Shown here piece by piece: positions 44,843 to 53,951 of a DNA stretch of 64,000 nt. This DNA comes from Rhodobiaceae bacterium UBA7804 (GTDB lineage: Bacteria; Pseudomonadota; Alphaproteobacteria; Parvibaculales; Parvibaculaceae). Both the position numbers and the translations under genes were made by a program. The stretch spans positions 307,885 through 371,884 of the forward strand of contig DLCG01000017.1 in the NCBI GenBank assembly GCA_002480495.1, written 5' to 3'. A model generated the notes under the pieces. That model saw nothing but the letters and a program-made list of their open reading frames with translations. It was not told the origin of the DNA and made no database searches. The stretch's first letter is position 1; each line of letters starts with the position of its first letter.

Positions 44843-46788
44843 GCTCCCTTCTCGGCGCGCGCCTTGCGGCGGCGATAGCGATAGAAGGCGGCGGCAAGCG
44901 CGGCCACCGCGAGAACGAGCGGTACCAGCGCAATATTGACGAAGCGAAGCTGCGCGCCGAGATTTTCTACATCCCGCCTGAGATCGCGTTGCACGTCGCG
45001 CAGCGCCTTGCGGCTTTCCAGAAGCTCCTGCCTGAACTTTCGTATCGCCGCCGATTCCTGTTCACCTGGTCCTCCGCTCGCGGCATCCGCGCCGGCGCCG
45101 CCCGTCTGCAACTCCGTCAGATTGCGTTCCGCCTCGGCGATCTTCTTTTCAAGCGCCTCCTGTTCGGCGAGGAAGCGGCGTTCGGCATTTCGGCGCAGCT
45201 CCTCCACCACCGTGAAAGGCCGGTCGGACTTGTCGCGCGCCCTGAGCGAGATGAGTTCGTTCGACCCCATCAGGTTGTCGATCGCAGAGAGAATGAAGAC
45301 CGCATTGTCGGCGATGGGCTGCGCCACGCGCTCGCCGAGATATGAATCCGTGCGCACCCAGAAGCGGTCGTCGAAAATATCGCTATCGGCGAAGACAATG
45401 ATATTCGCGTCCTTCTGCGATTGCGCGACATAAGGACCGGCTTTCTCTCCGGAGCGGCGCGGCGGCGCAGCGCCTTCCTGCTGCTCGTGCTCTTCTTCGA
45501 CGGGCCCGTCGAAAGCACTCTTCACAGGCCCCGAAAGACGCGCGGCGACCACATAGCGTTCTTCCGTCGCCTTGAAATCGCGCAGAAGGTCGTCTGGCCG
45601 CGGCCCCTTCTTCACATAGTCGACATCGTATGTCTGCGAATCCCCGGACGATGTAACGAGCGGCGAGAACACCGTTGTCGCGCCCTCGACCGGCGTGAAA
45701 TAGCCCACGCTGCCGAGATTGAGCCTGCTCACATCCGCCGTCACGAGATCGTTCGTATCGACATTCTCGCGCGGCACGGCGAGCCAGAGCACATAGTCGC
45801 TCTCCTGGCGCCTGGCATCGAGACCCGTCTGCACGCGTTGCGCGAGCTTGCGGTCGCCGACGATCCGCGACGGATCGTAATTGACGCCCCAGCTTTGAAG
45901 CAGCGGCCCGAGATCGGATTGCTCGGTATAGCCGCGAACGGGATCGCCATTCGGCCCCGCGGTCAGGCTCACTTCCGAATGCGGATCGACAAAGGCAAGC
46001 ACATGGCCGCCCCGCATCACGAACTGGTCGATGGCGTAAAGCGTCGGCCGGTCGAGCGGGCGCGGATGCGCGATCATGAGCACGTCCACCCGGTCCGGCA
46101 CCTTCTGGAACTGCTGCTCCAGGAATTCGATCTGGAAGCGGTTGCGCAGTTCCTCATAGATCATGAAGGGAAGCGAGTCGCCGCGCATCGCCGACATGAG
46201 CCCGCCCGCCCCTGTATCGAGCGGCAGGTTCGTCACGATGCCGAGCACCGGCAGCTCCGGCCGGCTCAAGTTCTGGATCATCCGCGCGATGTCGTATTCG
46301 AGATATTGCTCGCGCTCGTCGGTGAAGAAGGGAATGGCCTCGAGCCCATCCACCGAATTTGTGCCGACGAGACCGAAATAGATCACGTCGCCCGATTGCG
46401 TCGGCGCTCCCTTGAGGCCGAGCGACATGGCGAGGTCTTCGTCTTCCGAGAAGGGCTCGGGCTCGATCACTTCGAGACGCACCATGCCGTTCGATGCCGC
46501 GCGGATTTCCTCCAGCAGGTCGCGCACATGGCCCGCATAGGTGCGTATCCGTCCGTAATCCGTCGCAAGCTTCTCCGAATAGAAGAAACGCAGCGTGACG
46601 GGTTCCTCAAGGCCCGAGACGACTTCCCTCGTCCCGTCCGACAGCGTGTAGAGACTGTTCTCGGTCAGGTCGATTCGGGCGGAGCGGAACGCGACATTGG
46701 AGAACATGTTCACCGCGAGGAAAAGCACGGCCAGCAGCACCAGCATGATGATGCGATAGGCCGAGCGGCTGATCTGCTGGTTGAACAT
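44839..46788 (-). CDS. GldG-like ABC system auxiliary protein (ABC_transp_aux family)
   Basis: 649 residues with N- and C-terminal membrane segments (about 12-32 and 625-645). The extracytoplasmic part has DLTENSLYTLSDGTREVVSG and VLMIAHPRPLDRPTLYAIDQ with GGHVLAFVDPHSE, the conserved core shared with GldG and with intraflagellar-transport IFT52-like domains. A coiled coil lies near 560-610. 5 bp after the permease gene. In Bacteroidetes GldAFG supports gliding; here the role is unknown. Confidence 0.88.
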   Translation of the reverse strand: MFNQQISRSAYRIIMLVLLAVLFLAVNMFSNVAFRSARIDLTENSLYTLSDGTREVVSGLEEPVTLRFFYSEKLATDYGRIRTYAGHVRDLLEEIRAASNGMVRLEVIEPEPFSEDEDLAMSLGLKGAPTQSGDVIYFGLVGTNSVDGLEAIPFFTDEREQYLEYDIARMIQNLSRPELPVLGIVTNLPLDTGAGGLMSAMRGDSLPFMIYEELRNRFQIEFLEQQFQKVPDRVDVLMIAHPRPLDRPTLYAIDQFVMRGGHVLAFVDPHSEVSLTAGPNGDPVRGYTEQSDLGPLLQSWGVNYDPSRIVGDRKLAQRVQTGLDARRQESDYVLWLAVPRENVDTNDLVTADVSRLNLGSVGYFTPVEGATTVFSPLVTSSGDSQTYDVDYVKKGPRPDDLLRDFKATEERYVVAARLSGPVKSAFDGPVEEEHEQQEGAAPPRRSGEKAGPYVAQSQKDANIIVFADSDIFDDRFWVRTDSYLGERVAQPIADNAVFILSAIDNLMGSNELISLRARDKSDRPFTVVEELRRNAERRFLAEQEALEKKIAEAERNLTELQTGGAGADAASGGPGEQESAAIRKFRQELLESRKALRDVQRDLRRDVENLGAQLRFVNIALVPLVLAVAALAAAFYRYRRRKARAEKGA

Positions 46789-46793
46789 GTCCC

Positions 46794-47528
46794 TTACCCC
46801 GCCTTCTTCATGTCGACCACGATGCCGCAGGCGATGAGCCAGGCACCGATCAGCGTGGCGAAGTAGATGATGTCGCGCAGGTCGATGACGCCCTGCGTGA
46901 TCGCGTTGAAATGCGTGAGGAAGGAGAAGGACGCGATGGTGGAAAGCACCTGCTGCGGCGCCCAGCTCGCGAAGAAGTCCATCACGATGGGAAGGCCCGA
47001 CACGGTGAAGAGGAAGGACACCGCAACGCTGACCACGAAGGCGATCACCTGGTTGCGCGTCACTGCCGAAAGGCAGGAGCCGATGGCGAGATAACCGCCC
47101 GCCATGAAGAAACTGCCGATATAGCCGGCGAGGATTACCCCGTTATCGGGATCGCCGAGATAATTGACCGTCAGCCACATCGGAAAGGTGAGCGCGAGCG
47201 CAATGCCGGAAAAGACCCAGGCCGCGAGAAACTTGCCGGTGACCGCCGCCCAGAGCGGAATCGGAAGCGAGAGCAGAAGCTCGATCGAACCCGACCGGCG
47301 CTCCTCCGCCCAGAGCCGCATGGAAATGGCGGGAATCAGGAAGAGATAGAGCCAGGGGTGGAAATTGAAGAAGATCGTGAGATCCGCCTGGTCGCTCTCG
47401 TAATAGGCGCCGAGATAGAAGGTGAAGGCGCCCATCGTGAACAGGAAGATCACGATGAAGATGAAGGCGAGCGGCGTCGCGAAATAGCCGCCGAGTTCGC
47501 GGCGAAAAACGGCGAGAAGCTCGTTCAT
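46794..47528 (-). CDS. ABC-2 type permease (GldF-like)
   Basis: 244 residues, six membrane segments. ELGGYFATPLAFIFIVIFLF at the N-terminus and PAISMRLWAEERRSGSIELL, the ABC-2 coupling motif, followed by LLSLPIPLWAAVTGKFLAAW. The ATG overlaps the ATPase stop (ATGA). It forms the membrane part of the Gld-like ABC system with the next gene. Confidence 0.9.
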   Translation of the reverse strand: MNELLAVFRRELGGYFATPLAFIFIVIFLFTMGAFTFYLGAYYESDQADLTIFFNFHPWLYLFLIPAISMRLWAEERRSGSIELLLSLPIPLWAAVTGKFLAAWVFSGIALALTFPMWLTVNYLGDPDNGVILAGYIGSFFMAGGYLAIGSCLSAVTRNQVIAFVVSVAVSFLFTVSGLPIVMDFFASWAPQQVLSTIASFSFLTHFNAITQGVIDLRDIIYFATLIGAWLIACGIVVDMKKAG

Positions 47529-48541
47529 GCGGCTTCCTTTCCGCTGCCATTCGTATCGGAGCGTGTCAGCCTGCGGAACACTTCATCGAGACGCCCAGCC
47601 TCGCCGTAAAGCGCGCGCACCTGCCAGTTCTCCTCCCGCGCGAGCCGCGCAACGGCATCGATGAGCACCGTGTCGCCTTCGCCTGTCCGCACCGGAAAGA
47701 GCGTGAAGGTCGTCTCGTCGCCGCGAGGGCTCACCTCGATGCTCTCGATGCCCGCAATGGCGCGCAATTTCGCCGCCATTTCCACCGTCGTGCGTCCGCC
47801 AAGCGTCAGCGACACGGCGTTGTGGTAGCGAGAACGCGCCATGAGTTCGGCCGGCGTTCCGTCGGCGACGATGCGGCCACGATCGATGATGAGCGCGCGC
47901 GTACAGATCGCATCGACCTCTTCCAGAATATGGGTCGAGATCACGATGGCCTTCTCGGCCGCCATGCGCTTGATGAGCTTGCGCACTTCGAATTTCTGGT
48001 TCGGATCGAGCCCGTCCGTCGGTTCGTCCATGATGAGGACGGGCGGATTGTGCAGGATCGCCTGCGCGAGGCCCACGCGGCGGCGGAACCCCTTGGAGAG
48101 CGTGTCGATCGGCTGTTCGAGAACGCCTTCGAGTTCCGTCGCCTCCACGGCGCTGCCGATGGCCTTCTCCGCATCCGCGCCCGCTAGGCGGCGCACACGC
48201 GCGATGAATTTCAGGAATCCGCGCACCGTCATGTCGCCATAGGCGGGCGCGCCTTCCGGCAGATAGCCGATGACGCGTTGCGCCTCCAGCGTCGAAGTGA
48301 CGATGTCATGGCCGCAGACGCGCGCCGTTCCCGCGCTCGGCGCAAGGAAGCCCGTCACCATCTTCATCGTGGTGGATTTACCGGCGCCGTTCGGCCCGAG
48401 AAAGCCAAGCACCTCGCCCTTGGCGACGGAAAAACCGATCCCGTCCACGGCGGTGAAGGGACCGAAATGCTTCGTCAGACCGTCAATGACGATCATAGGC
48501 TCTGCTGCAGCGCCTGCCGAAGGCTGCTTACCGCTCGCCAT
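47525..48541 (-). CDS. ABC transporter ATP-binding protein (GldA/NatA-like)
   Basis: 338 residues. Walker A FLGPNGAGKSTTMKM, signature TLSKGFRRRVGLAQAI, Walker B VLIMDEPTDGLDPNQK and switch His VISTHILEEVDAIC. A C-terminal domain of about 100 residues (GRTTVEMAAKLRAIAG) is usual for drug- or Nat-type exporters. First gene of the ATPase-permease-GldG-DUF4340 operon. The upstream ribosome site is weak. Confidence 0.92.
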   Translation of the reverse strand: MASGKQPSAGAAAEPMIVIDGLTKHFGPFTAVDGIGFSVAKGEVLGFLGPNGAGKSTTMKMVTGFLAPSAGTARVCGHDIVTSTLEAQRVIGYLPEGAPAYGDMTVRGFLKFIARVRRLAGADAEKAIGSAVEATELEGVLEQPIDTLSKGFRRRVGLAQAILHNPPVLIMDEPTDGLDPNQKFEVRKLIKRMAAEKAIVISTHILEEVDAICTRALIIDRGRIVADGTPAELMARSRYHNAVSLTLGGRTTVEMAAKLRAIAGIESIEVSPRGDETTFTLFPVRTGEGDTVLIDAVARLAREENWQVRALYGEAGRLDEVFRRLTRSDTNGSGKEAA

Positions 48542-48746
48542 GTTGCTGTCGGACCGGATGATTGCGTCTCTCCCTCATGCGTGGCGGGCCGGTTTCTGCC
48601 TCGCCCCGTCTCGCGTCCTCTCTTGCGCCTTTCCCCGTTGCTCCCGAAAGGCGCCCAAAAGGCGGAAGTTTGTGTAGGACAGGCGGCAACTCCCATCAAG
48701 TGAAAGATGCTTCATCTCCCCGGCATCGTCCCGGCCAATGAAGCGC

Positions 48747-48783
48747 AAAGAAAAAGCCGCCCGGGAGGGGGGACCCGGGCGGC
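48747..48783 (-). terminator. strong Rho-independent terminator with UCCCCCCU loop
   Basis: Perfect GCCGCCCGGG/CCCGGGCGGC stem, 8-nt loop, five T plus CTTT on the minus strand. It is in the wrong orientation and position to serve the DUF2794 gene, and lies upstream of the ABC operon. Confidence 0.85.
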
Positions 48784-48960
48784 GGAGCTCACGCTCTTTT
48801 CTTTGGGTGTTGCCCTCCGGGGGAAGGGGTGGCCCGGCTCCCCCAATCTATCCCGGTGGGGCTGGGGGGCTGATGAAACCGGAACATCGAAAGGAACCGG
48901 GCCAGTGAGGCAACGATGCAAAGATGGAGGGCCAGTGTGGCTGAGCAAGGGCTGAAACAA
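48747..48960 (-). ncRNA. candidate small RNA ending in a strong terminator
   Basis: The 565-bp gap 48542-49106 holds no convincing gene. Minus-strand transcription from about 48960 would end at a perfect 10-bp GC stem (48756-48765 with 48774-48783) followed by TTTTTCTTT. No minus-strand gene lies upstream to need it. Terminator loop UCCCCCCU could pair with Shine-Dalgarno sequences. Inside, GGCCAGTG-A/T-GGC is repeated on the plus strand (about 48900 and 48931). ORFs here are open only by chance. The start point is a guess. Confidence 0.35.
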
Positions 48961-49000
48961 GGCAATATTGTGGTTTCGTAAATCACTCGCCCACATCGGA

Positions 49001-49026
49001 AAAAACCGCCGCCTTCCGCGGTTTTT
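49001..49026. terminator. symmetrical A/T-flanked hairpin
   Basis: 9-bp stem AAAAACCGC/GCGGTTTTT with an 8-nt loop, giving T-runs on both strands. It could stop transcription both from the candidate RNA region and toward it. 81 bp before the DUF2794 start. Confidence 0.5.
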
Positions 49027-49106
49027 GTAACAAGCGGATGACGGCGGCGCGGTCCTCGTGCCATGCTTGGCATCAATTCCGGCCCCGCAGGGAAGAGAGG
49101 CGCCGC

Positions 49107-49529
49107 ATGTCGGACATTGCCGATTTCGATACACGCCCAAAGACGGCTTCAGGCCGGCTCAGCCTCGTGGACAAGGCCCGGCCGCCGCAGAACGCCGCAC
49201 CGGCCGCACCCGCGCGGCAGAGGGAAGCGGAAGTCTTCTTCAATCGCGCCGAACTCGACGCCATCCTATCCGTCTATGGCCGGAAGGTCGCGGAAGGCGA
49301 ATGGCGCGACTATGCCATGGGCGGCTTCAAGGACGTCGCCGTCTTCTCCGTCTTCCGCCGCGCCAGCGAAATGCCGCTCTACAGGATCGAGAAGCGCCCG
49401 AAGCTCGCAAAGCGTCAGGGCGCCTATGCGGTGATCGCTCCCGGCGGCCAGATCCTGAAGCGCGGTCATGAACTGGGGCAGGTCCTCAAGGTCTTCGAGA
49501 AGCGCTCGCTCCGCCTGATAGACGCCTGA
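49107..49529 (+). CDS. DUF2794 family protein
   Basis: 140 residues. The N-terminal 50 are disordered and basic. The core EVFFNRAELDAILSVYGRKV, AVFSVFRRASEMPLYRIEKR and GGQILKRGHELGQVL is the DUF2794 family, nearly restricted to alphaproteobacteria and of unknown function. ATG 49107 follows GAGAGG at 6 nt; the ORF continues to 49038 without support. Single gene, convergent with the Bax-inhibitor gene. Confidence 0.88.
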   Translation: MSDIADFDTRPKTASGRLSLVDKARPPQNAAPAAPARQREAEVFFNRAELDAILSVYGRKVAEGEWRDYAMGGFKDVAVFSVFRRASEMPLYRIEKRPKLAKRQGAYAVIAPGGQILKRGHELGQVLKVFEKRSLRLIDA

Positions 49530-49544
49530 CACTACCCTGAATAG

Positions 49545-49573
49545 CAAAAAGCCCCGGCCTCTCGGCCGGGGCT
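49545..49573 (-). terminator. terminator of the Bax-inhibitor-1 gene
   Basis: Perfect 10-bp AGCCCCGGCC/GGCCGGGGCT stem with a TCTC-type loop; the T-run TTTTTGC is on the minus strand. It may act on both convergent genes. Confidence 0.9.
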
Positions 49574-49597
49574 CTGCATTTCGGCTTCCTGCCTGCC

Positions 49598-50356
49598 TTA
49601 GTTGCGCTGGCTGCCCAGGAACTGCAGCAGGAACATGAACATGTTGATGAAGTCGAGATAGAGCGACAATGCGCCCATCACAGCCTTCTTGCCGGCGACG
49701 ACAGCGCTGTCGCCTTCGTAGTACATGCCCTTGATCCGCTGCGTGTCATAGGCGGTCAGGCCCGCGAAGATCAGCACGCCAAGCACCGAAATCGCGAACT
49801 GCAGCGCGGAGCTCTGCAGGAAGAGGTTCACCAGCATCGCGAGAATGATGCCGATGAGGCCCATGAAGAGGAACGAGCCCATGCCGGTCAGGTCGCGCTT
49901 CGTCGTGTAGCCGTAGAGGCTCAGCGAACCGAAGGCCGCCGCCGTCACGAAGAAGGTCGTCGTGATGCTCTCGCCGGTGAAGACGAGGAAGATCGACGAC
50001 ATCGACAGGCCCATGATCGCGGCAAAGGCCCAGAAGACCATCTGCGTCGTGGCAAGGCTGAGCTTCTGGATGCCGAAGCTCAGCACCAGAATGAAGGCAA
50101 GCGGCGCCAGCATGACGACCCAGCGGAGCGGGCTGTTGAAGAGCAGCTCGCCGAAGCTCGTCAGGCCGATGCCCTGCGACGTCTCAACCACCGCCGCCGC
50201 ATAGCCGAAATAGGCGACGAGGCCGGTAACCGCGAGGGCCGCCGCCATGTAGTTGTAAACGCTGAGCATATAGCTCCGCAGGCCCTGATCGATCGACATG
50301 TCGGCGCGCGCGCCAACCCGGGTCTGATGGAGCCGGTCCTGTTCGTAATTCGCCAT
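49598..50356 (-). CDS. Bax inhibitor-1/YccA family membrane protein
   Basis: 252 residues with seven membrane segments. YNYMAAALAVTGLVAYFGYA, SLSLYGYTTKRDLTGMGSFL and the acidic C-terminal segment TAYDTQRIKGMYYEGD with SLYLDFINMFMFLLQFLG, including the Asp pair that controls calcium leak in BI-1 relatives. ATG 50356 has AGGAGGG upstream. A good promoter is at 50388-50416. Probably monocistronic. Confidence 0.95.
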   Translation of the reverse strand: MANYEQDRLHQTRVGARADMSIDQGLRSYMLSVYNYMAAALAVTGLVAYFGYAAAVVETSQGIGLTSFGELLFNSPLRWVVMLAPLAFILVLSFGIQKLSLATTQMVFWAFAAIMGLSMSSIFLVFTGESITTTFFVTAAAFGSLSLYGYTTKRDLTGMGSFLFMGLIGIILAMLVNLFLQSSALQFAISVLGVLIFAGLTAYDTQRIKGMYYEGDSAVVAGKKAVMGALSLYLDFINMFMFLLQFLGSQRN

Positions 50357-50387
50357 GTATCTGCACCCTCCTGAGTGTGCTCGCCGA

Positions 50388-50416
50388 TATATTGGCGGAT
50401 AGGCTCGCGAATTCAA
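50388..50416 (-). promoter_or_regulatory. sigma70-like promoter of the Bax-inhibitor-1 gene
   Basis: Minus-strand TTGAAT (50411-50416), 17 bp, AATATA (50388-50393). Start point expected near 50381, about 25 nt before the ATG, leaving room for the AGGAGGG site. Confidence 0.55.
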
Positions 50417-50533
50417 GCAAAACCGGAGTTGAACGGTTCGATATTTCGATGGTTAAGCCATTGAAAATTCATGAAATCTGCATTCGCATTTCGGCCTGCT
50501 GGCGAAATCGTGATCACCGGTTACCCCCCCTCC

Positions 50534-53143
50534 TCAGTCCGCCCTGAGCTCTCCGGCGGAGGGAACCGAAAGCGCCCGCCAGGTGCCGAGAAGTCCGAGC
50601 GCGACGGTGACAAGCGTCGCCGCCAGCACGGTCAGCGCTAGTGTGCCGGGCAGGAAATGCCAGGGCATCTCCATGATCATGGTAATGACGACATAGGCCG
50701 CCGCCGTACCGGCCACCGCCGCCACCAGGGCCGTCGCGAGCCCGAGCGCCGCATATTCGCGGATATAGATTCCCAGAATGCGCCCTCGCGTTGCGCCCAG
50801 CACCTTGAGCAGGACGGCATCGCGCACTCGCGAGCGGAACCCTGCCGCCATCGCCCCGGCAAGCACCAATACGCCCGCGGCAAGCGTCACCCCGCCGATC
50901 GCACGCACGGCAAGAGCGAAATCCTCAAGGAGCCCGTTGACGGCATCCAGCGCTTCGCGCACCCGGACGGAAGTGATGTTCGGAAAGGCCGATGTCACCT
51001 CCCGCTCCAGCGCTTCTTCCTGTTCGGGCGTCGCATCCATTTCGACCGTCGCAAGCACGGTATGCGGCGCCGAAGAGAGCAGGCCCGGCGAAAAGACGAG
51101 CACGAAATTGATCCCGAGACTCGTCCAGTCGATTGCGCGCGTATTTGCGACCTCGGCCATGATTTCGCGTCCGAGCACATTGACCGTGATCGTGTCCCCT
51201 ACATCGATGCCGAACCCTTGCGCGAGATCCTCGCCGAAGGAAACGAGCGGAGGGCCGGCATAATCGGCCGGCCACCATTTTCCCCTGACGAGGCTCGATC
51301 CTTCCGGGAGCGTCGCCGAATAGGTGATCCCGCGGTCCCCTCTCAAGGCCCATTGGGCATCGGGTGAAACCTCGACCTGGTCCGAGGGTACGCCGTTCAC
51401 GGCTGCGATCTTGCCGCGCAACATCGGCACGCGGTTGAATGCTGTGACGCCCGGCGTTCCAGTCACGAGACTTTCCATCGCATCCGTCTGATCGGGCTGA
51501 ATGTCGACGAAGAAGAAGGCGGGCGCGCGCTCGGGCAGCTCCTTTGTAATCTCGCCGGTGAGGTTGCCGTTGATGAGCGATACGGTGACGAGAAGCGTCA
51601 GACCCAGTCCGAGCGAGAGAACGACCGCGGGCGTCGGCGCGCCGGGGCGATGGATATTGGCAAGCGCGAGGCGCAGTTCCGGCGACCGGAAGCGCGGCGC
51701 TTTCGCAGCAAGATCCATGATCCCTTCCGCCGCGACCCGCAGCACCGCGAAGACGCAGGCCGCACCCGCGACGAACCAGAGCGCGAAAAGCCGCTCCTCG
51801 GCGAGCGCGACCGCAAGCCCCGCCAGCACGAAAAGCGCGCCCGCCGTCGCTGCGACGTAGACGGGCCGGGGAAAACGCCGGACCGGCGCGATGATGTCGC
51901 GGAAGAGCCCCGTGGCGGGCACTTCCCTCGCGCGGGCGAGCGGCCAGATCGCAAAGGCAAGCGCCGTGAGCACGCCATAGGCCGCCGCAAGAAGAAGCGG
52001 GCCCCAATAGACGCCCATCTCGGCCGGAATGGGAATCATGTCGCCCGCCACGGCATCGACGATGAAGGGCGCGACCACGCCGAAGGCAAGACCGATCGCG
52101 ATGCCGACGGCGGCAAGCGCCATGACCTGGATGAGATAGATGCGGAAGATCAAGGCGCCGGGAGCGCCCAGACACTTGAACGTCGCGATCACCTCGCGCT
52201 TTCCGTCGAGATAGGATTTGACGGCATTGGCGACACCGACGCCGCCGACGACGAGCGCCGTGAGCCCGACAAGCAAGAGAAAGAGCGCGACGCGCTCGAC
52301 GAAGCGGCGCACGCCCGGCGCACTGTCGCTCCTGTCCGTCACGCGCCAGCCCGCATCGGGAAAGCGTGCGTTGAGCGCACCGACCCAGGCTGCGATATCG
52401 GCTGATGCGCGCGCCCCCTCCGGGAGACGGATGCGATAGTAATATTCGACGAGACTTCCCGGCTGCACGAGACCCGTGCCCGGCAATGCATCGCGCGCGA
52501 TCATCGCTCGCGGGCCGAGCGCGAAACCGTCCGACACGCGATCCGGCTCATGCGCGATGGTTGCGCGCAGCTCGAAATCCTCGTCGCCGATGCGGACGAG
52601 ATCTCCCACCGCCACATCGAGGCGCGTGAGCAGGTTGGGCTCGACCACAACACCCGGCCTCCCGTCGCGGATCGCAAGCGCATCCTCAAGGGGCATTTGC
52701 GGCGAAAGCTCCATCGCGCCGTAAAGCGGATAGGCATCGTCCACCGCCTTCAGCTCGACAAGCGTCTGTCCTCGCGACGCGTCTTCTTCGGCGCTTCGCG
52801 CCCCTATTTCTCCAGCGCTTCGCGCCCCCATTTCTTCGGCGCTTCGCGCCATTGCCCGCATTTCCGCCGAAACGGAAACCGCATTGCCGTCTGATATGTA
52901 GGAAAACTCTTCCGGCGCCGCCTCCCGATGGATGAGACGGAGCGCGACATCGCCGCCGAGAATATCCTGCCCGCCTTCGGCGAGCCCGCGCGTCAGCGCG
53001 GAGGAAACGGAACCCACGCCTGCGATCGCCGCCACGCCGAGCGCGAGGCAGGCGATGAAGACGCGAAAACCCGAAAGCCCGCCGCGCAGCTCGCGCCGCG
53101 CAAGCCGGAAGGCAAGCCCAAGCGGAGCCTCCACGCCGCTCAT
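50534..53143 (-). CDS. FtsX-family ABC permease, YbbP-like, with tandem repeat insert
   Basis: 869 residues, about ten membrane segments in two FtsX-like halves with large periplasmic loops. FRLARRELRGGLSGFRVFIA at the N-terminus, GKREVIATFKCLGAPGALIF and RVRDAVLLKVLGATRGRILG are the conserved cytoplasmic coupling loops. The YbbAP-type exporters are thought to move hydrophobic envelope molecules. Near residues 97-120 three 8-residue repeats (ARSAEEMG, ARSAGEIG, ARSAEEDA) interrupt the first periplasmic loop. It overlaps the ATPase gene by 4 bp. Confidence 0.92.
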   Translation of the reverse strand: MSGVEAPLGLAFRLARRELRGGLSGFRVFIACLALGVAAIAGVGSVSSALTRGLAEGGQDILGGDVALRLIHREAAPEEFSYISDGNAVSVSAEMRAMARSAEEMGARSAGEIGARSAEEDASRGQTLVELKAVDDAYPLYGAMELSPQMPLEDALAIRDGRPGVVVEPNLLTRLDVAVGDLVRIGDEDFELRATIAHEPDRVSDGFALGPRAMIARDALPGTGLVQPGSLVEYYYRIRLPEGARASADIAAWVGALNARFPDAGWRVTDRSDSAPGVRRFVERVALFLLLVGLTALVVGGVGVANAVKSYLDGKREVIATFKCLGAPGALIFRIYLIQVMALAAVGIAIGLAFGVVAPFIVDAVAGDMIPIPAEMGVYWGPLLLAAAYGVLTALAFAIWPLARAREVPATGLFRDIIAPVRRFPRPVYVAATAGALFVLAGLAVALAEERLFALWFVAGAACVFAVLRVAAEGIMDLAAKAPRFRSPELRLALANIHRPGAPTPAVVLSLGLGLTLLVTVSLINGNLTGEITKELPERAPAFFFVDIQPDQTDAMESLVTGTPGVTAFNRVPMLRGKIAAVNGVPSDQVEVSPDAQWALRGDRGITYSATLPEGSSLVRGKWWPADYAGPPLVSFGEDLAQGFGIDVGDTITVNVLGREIMAEVANTRAIDWTSLGINFVLVFSPGLLSSAPHTVLATVEMDATPEQEEALEREVTSAFPNITSVRVREALDAVNGLLEDFALAVRAIGGVTLAAGVLVLAGAMAAGFRSRVRDAVLLKVLGATRGRILGIYIREYAALGLATALVAAVAGTAAAYVVITMIMEMPWHFLPGTLALTVLAATLVTVALGLLGTWRALSVPSAGELRAD
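52785..52856. repeat. three tandem 24-bp repeats inside the permease gene
   Basis: Units 52785-52808, 52809-52832 and 52833-52856 share the core GCGCTTCGCGCC. The 24-bp length keeps the frame and encodes the 8-residue ARSA-E repeats, so copy number could vary without breaking the gene. Confidence 0.85.
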
Positions 53144-53832
53144 GCAGCCGCTCCCGTCTCGACGCTTTCGATCAGCCCGTCGCGGAGCCGCACGATCTTG
53201 TGGCAGCGCGCCGCCAGCGCCTCGTCATGCGTGATGAGAACGAGCGTCGCTCCCTTGCGCCTGTGCAGGTCGAACATGAGTTCGATGATTTCCGCACCGG
53301 TCGCCTGATCGAGATTGCCGGTGGGCTCGTCCGCCAGAAGGATCTCCGGGTCGCCGGCCACCGCGCGGGCCAGCGCCACACGCTGCTGCTCGCCGCCCGA
53401 AAGCTGTCCCGGATAATGCGTGAGCCGATGGCTCAGTCCGACAAGACGCAGCTCTTCCTCCGCCCGTTCGAACGCATCCGTTCGCCCGGCAAATTCGAGC
53501 GGGATGGCGACATTCTCGAGCGCCGTCATGGTCGGGATCAGGTGGAAGGACTGGAAGACGATACCTATATGATCCCGGCGGAACCGCGCGAGCCTGTCCT
53601 CGCCATAGGAAGTGAGGTCCTCGCCGGCGCAGACGATGCGCCCCGAGCTCGGCCGTTCGAGCCCGGCCAGCACCATGAGAAGCGTCGACTTGCCGGAACC
53701 GGACGGCCCCACCAGACCTGCGGTTTCGCCTTTCGCGATGGAGAGGTCGATTCCCCGGAGAATGTTGACCGGACCGGCCGCGCTCGGCAGGCTGAGTTTG
53801 ATGCTGTCGAGTTCGATGATCTTGTCGGGCAA
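53140..53832 (-). CDS. ABC transporter ATP-binding protein, YbbA-like
   Basis: 230 residues from TTG 53832, which has AGGAAGG 9 nt upstream and gives the family length; the frame is open to a GTG at 53943 that would overlap the divergent esterase promoter. Walker A GLVGPSGSGKSTLLMV, Q-loop GIVFQSFHLIPTMT, signature QLSGGEQQRVALARAV, Walker B EILLADEPTGNLD and switch His LITHDEAL. Works with the downstream FtsX-like permease; next to a TesA-like esterase as in E. coli ybbA-tesA. Confidence 0.93.
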   Translation of the reverse strand: MPDKIIELDSIKLSLPSAAGPVNILRGIDLSIAKGETAGLVGPSGSGKSTLLMVLAGLERPSSGRIVCAGEDLTSYGEDRLARFRRDHIGIVFQSFHLIPTMTALENVAIPLEFAGRTDAFERAEEELRLVGLSHRLTHYPGQLSGGEQQRVALARAVAGDPEILLADEPTGNLDQATGAEIIELMFDLHRRKGATLVLITHDEALAARCHKIVRLRDGLIESVETGAAA

Positions 53833-53951
53833 ACGATTCAGACCTTCCTGATGGGGTTTGTCTCGAAGGATATGCGCGAGTGATACGTTCCGGGGACGAA
53901 AATGGTTCGGGCCGGAGAACAGGCGGGCGGCCCTTACGCCCACGGAACGTG

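Noticed and set aside
48712..49140. 142-codon minus-strand open frame in the candidate RNA region
   Set aside because: It runs through two strong hairpins including a terminator and has no ribosome site; Pro/Arg/Ser-rich chance frame.
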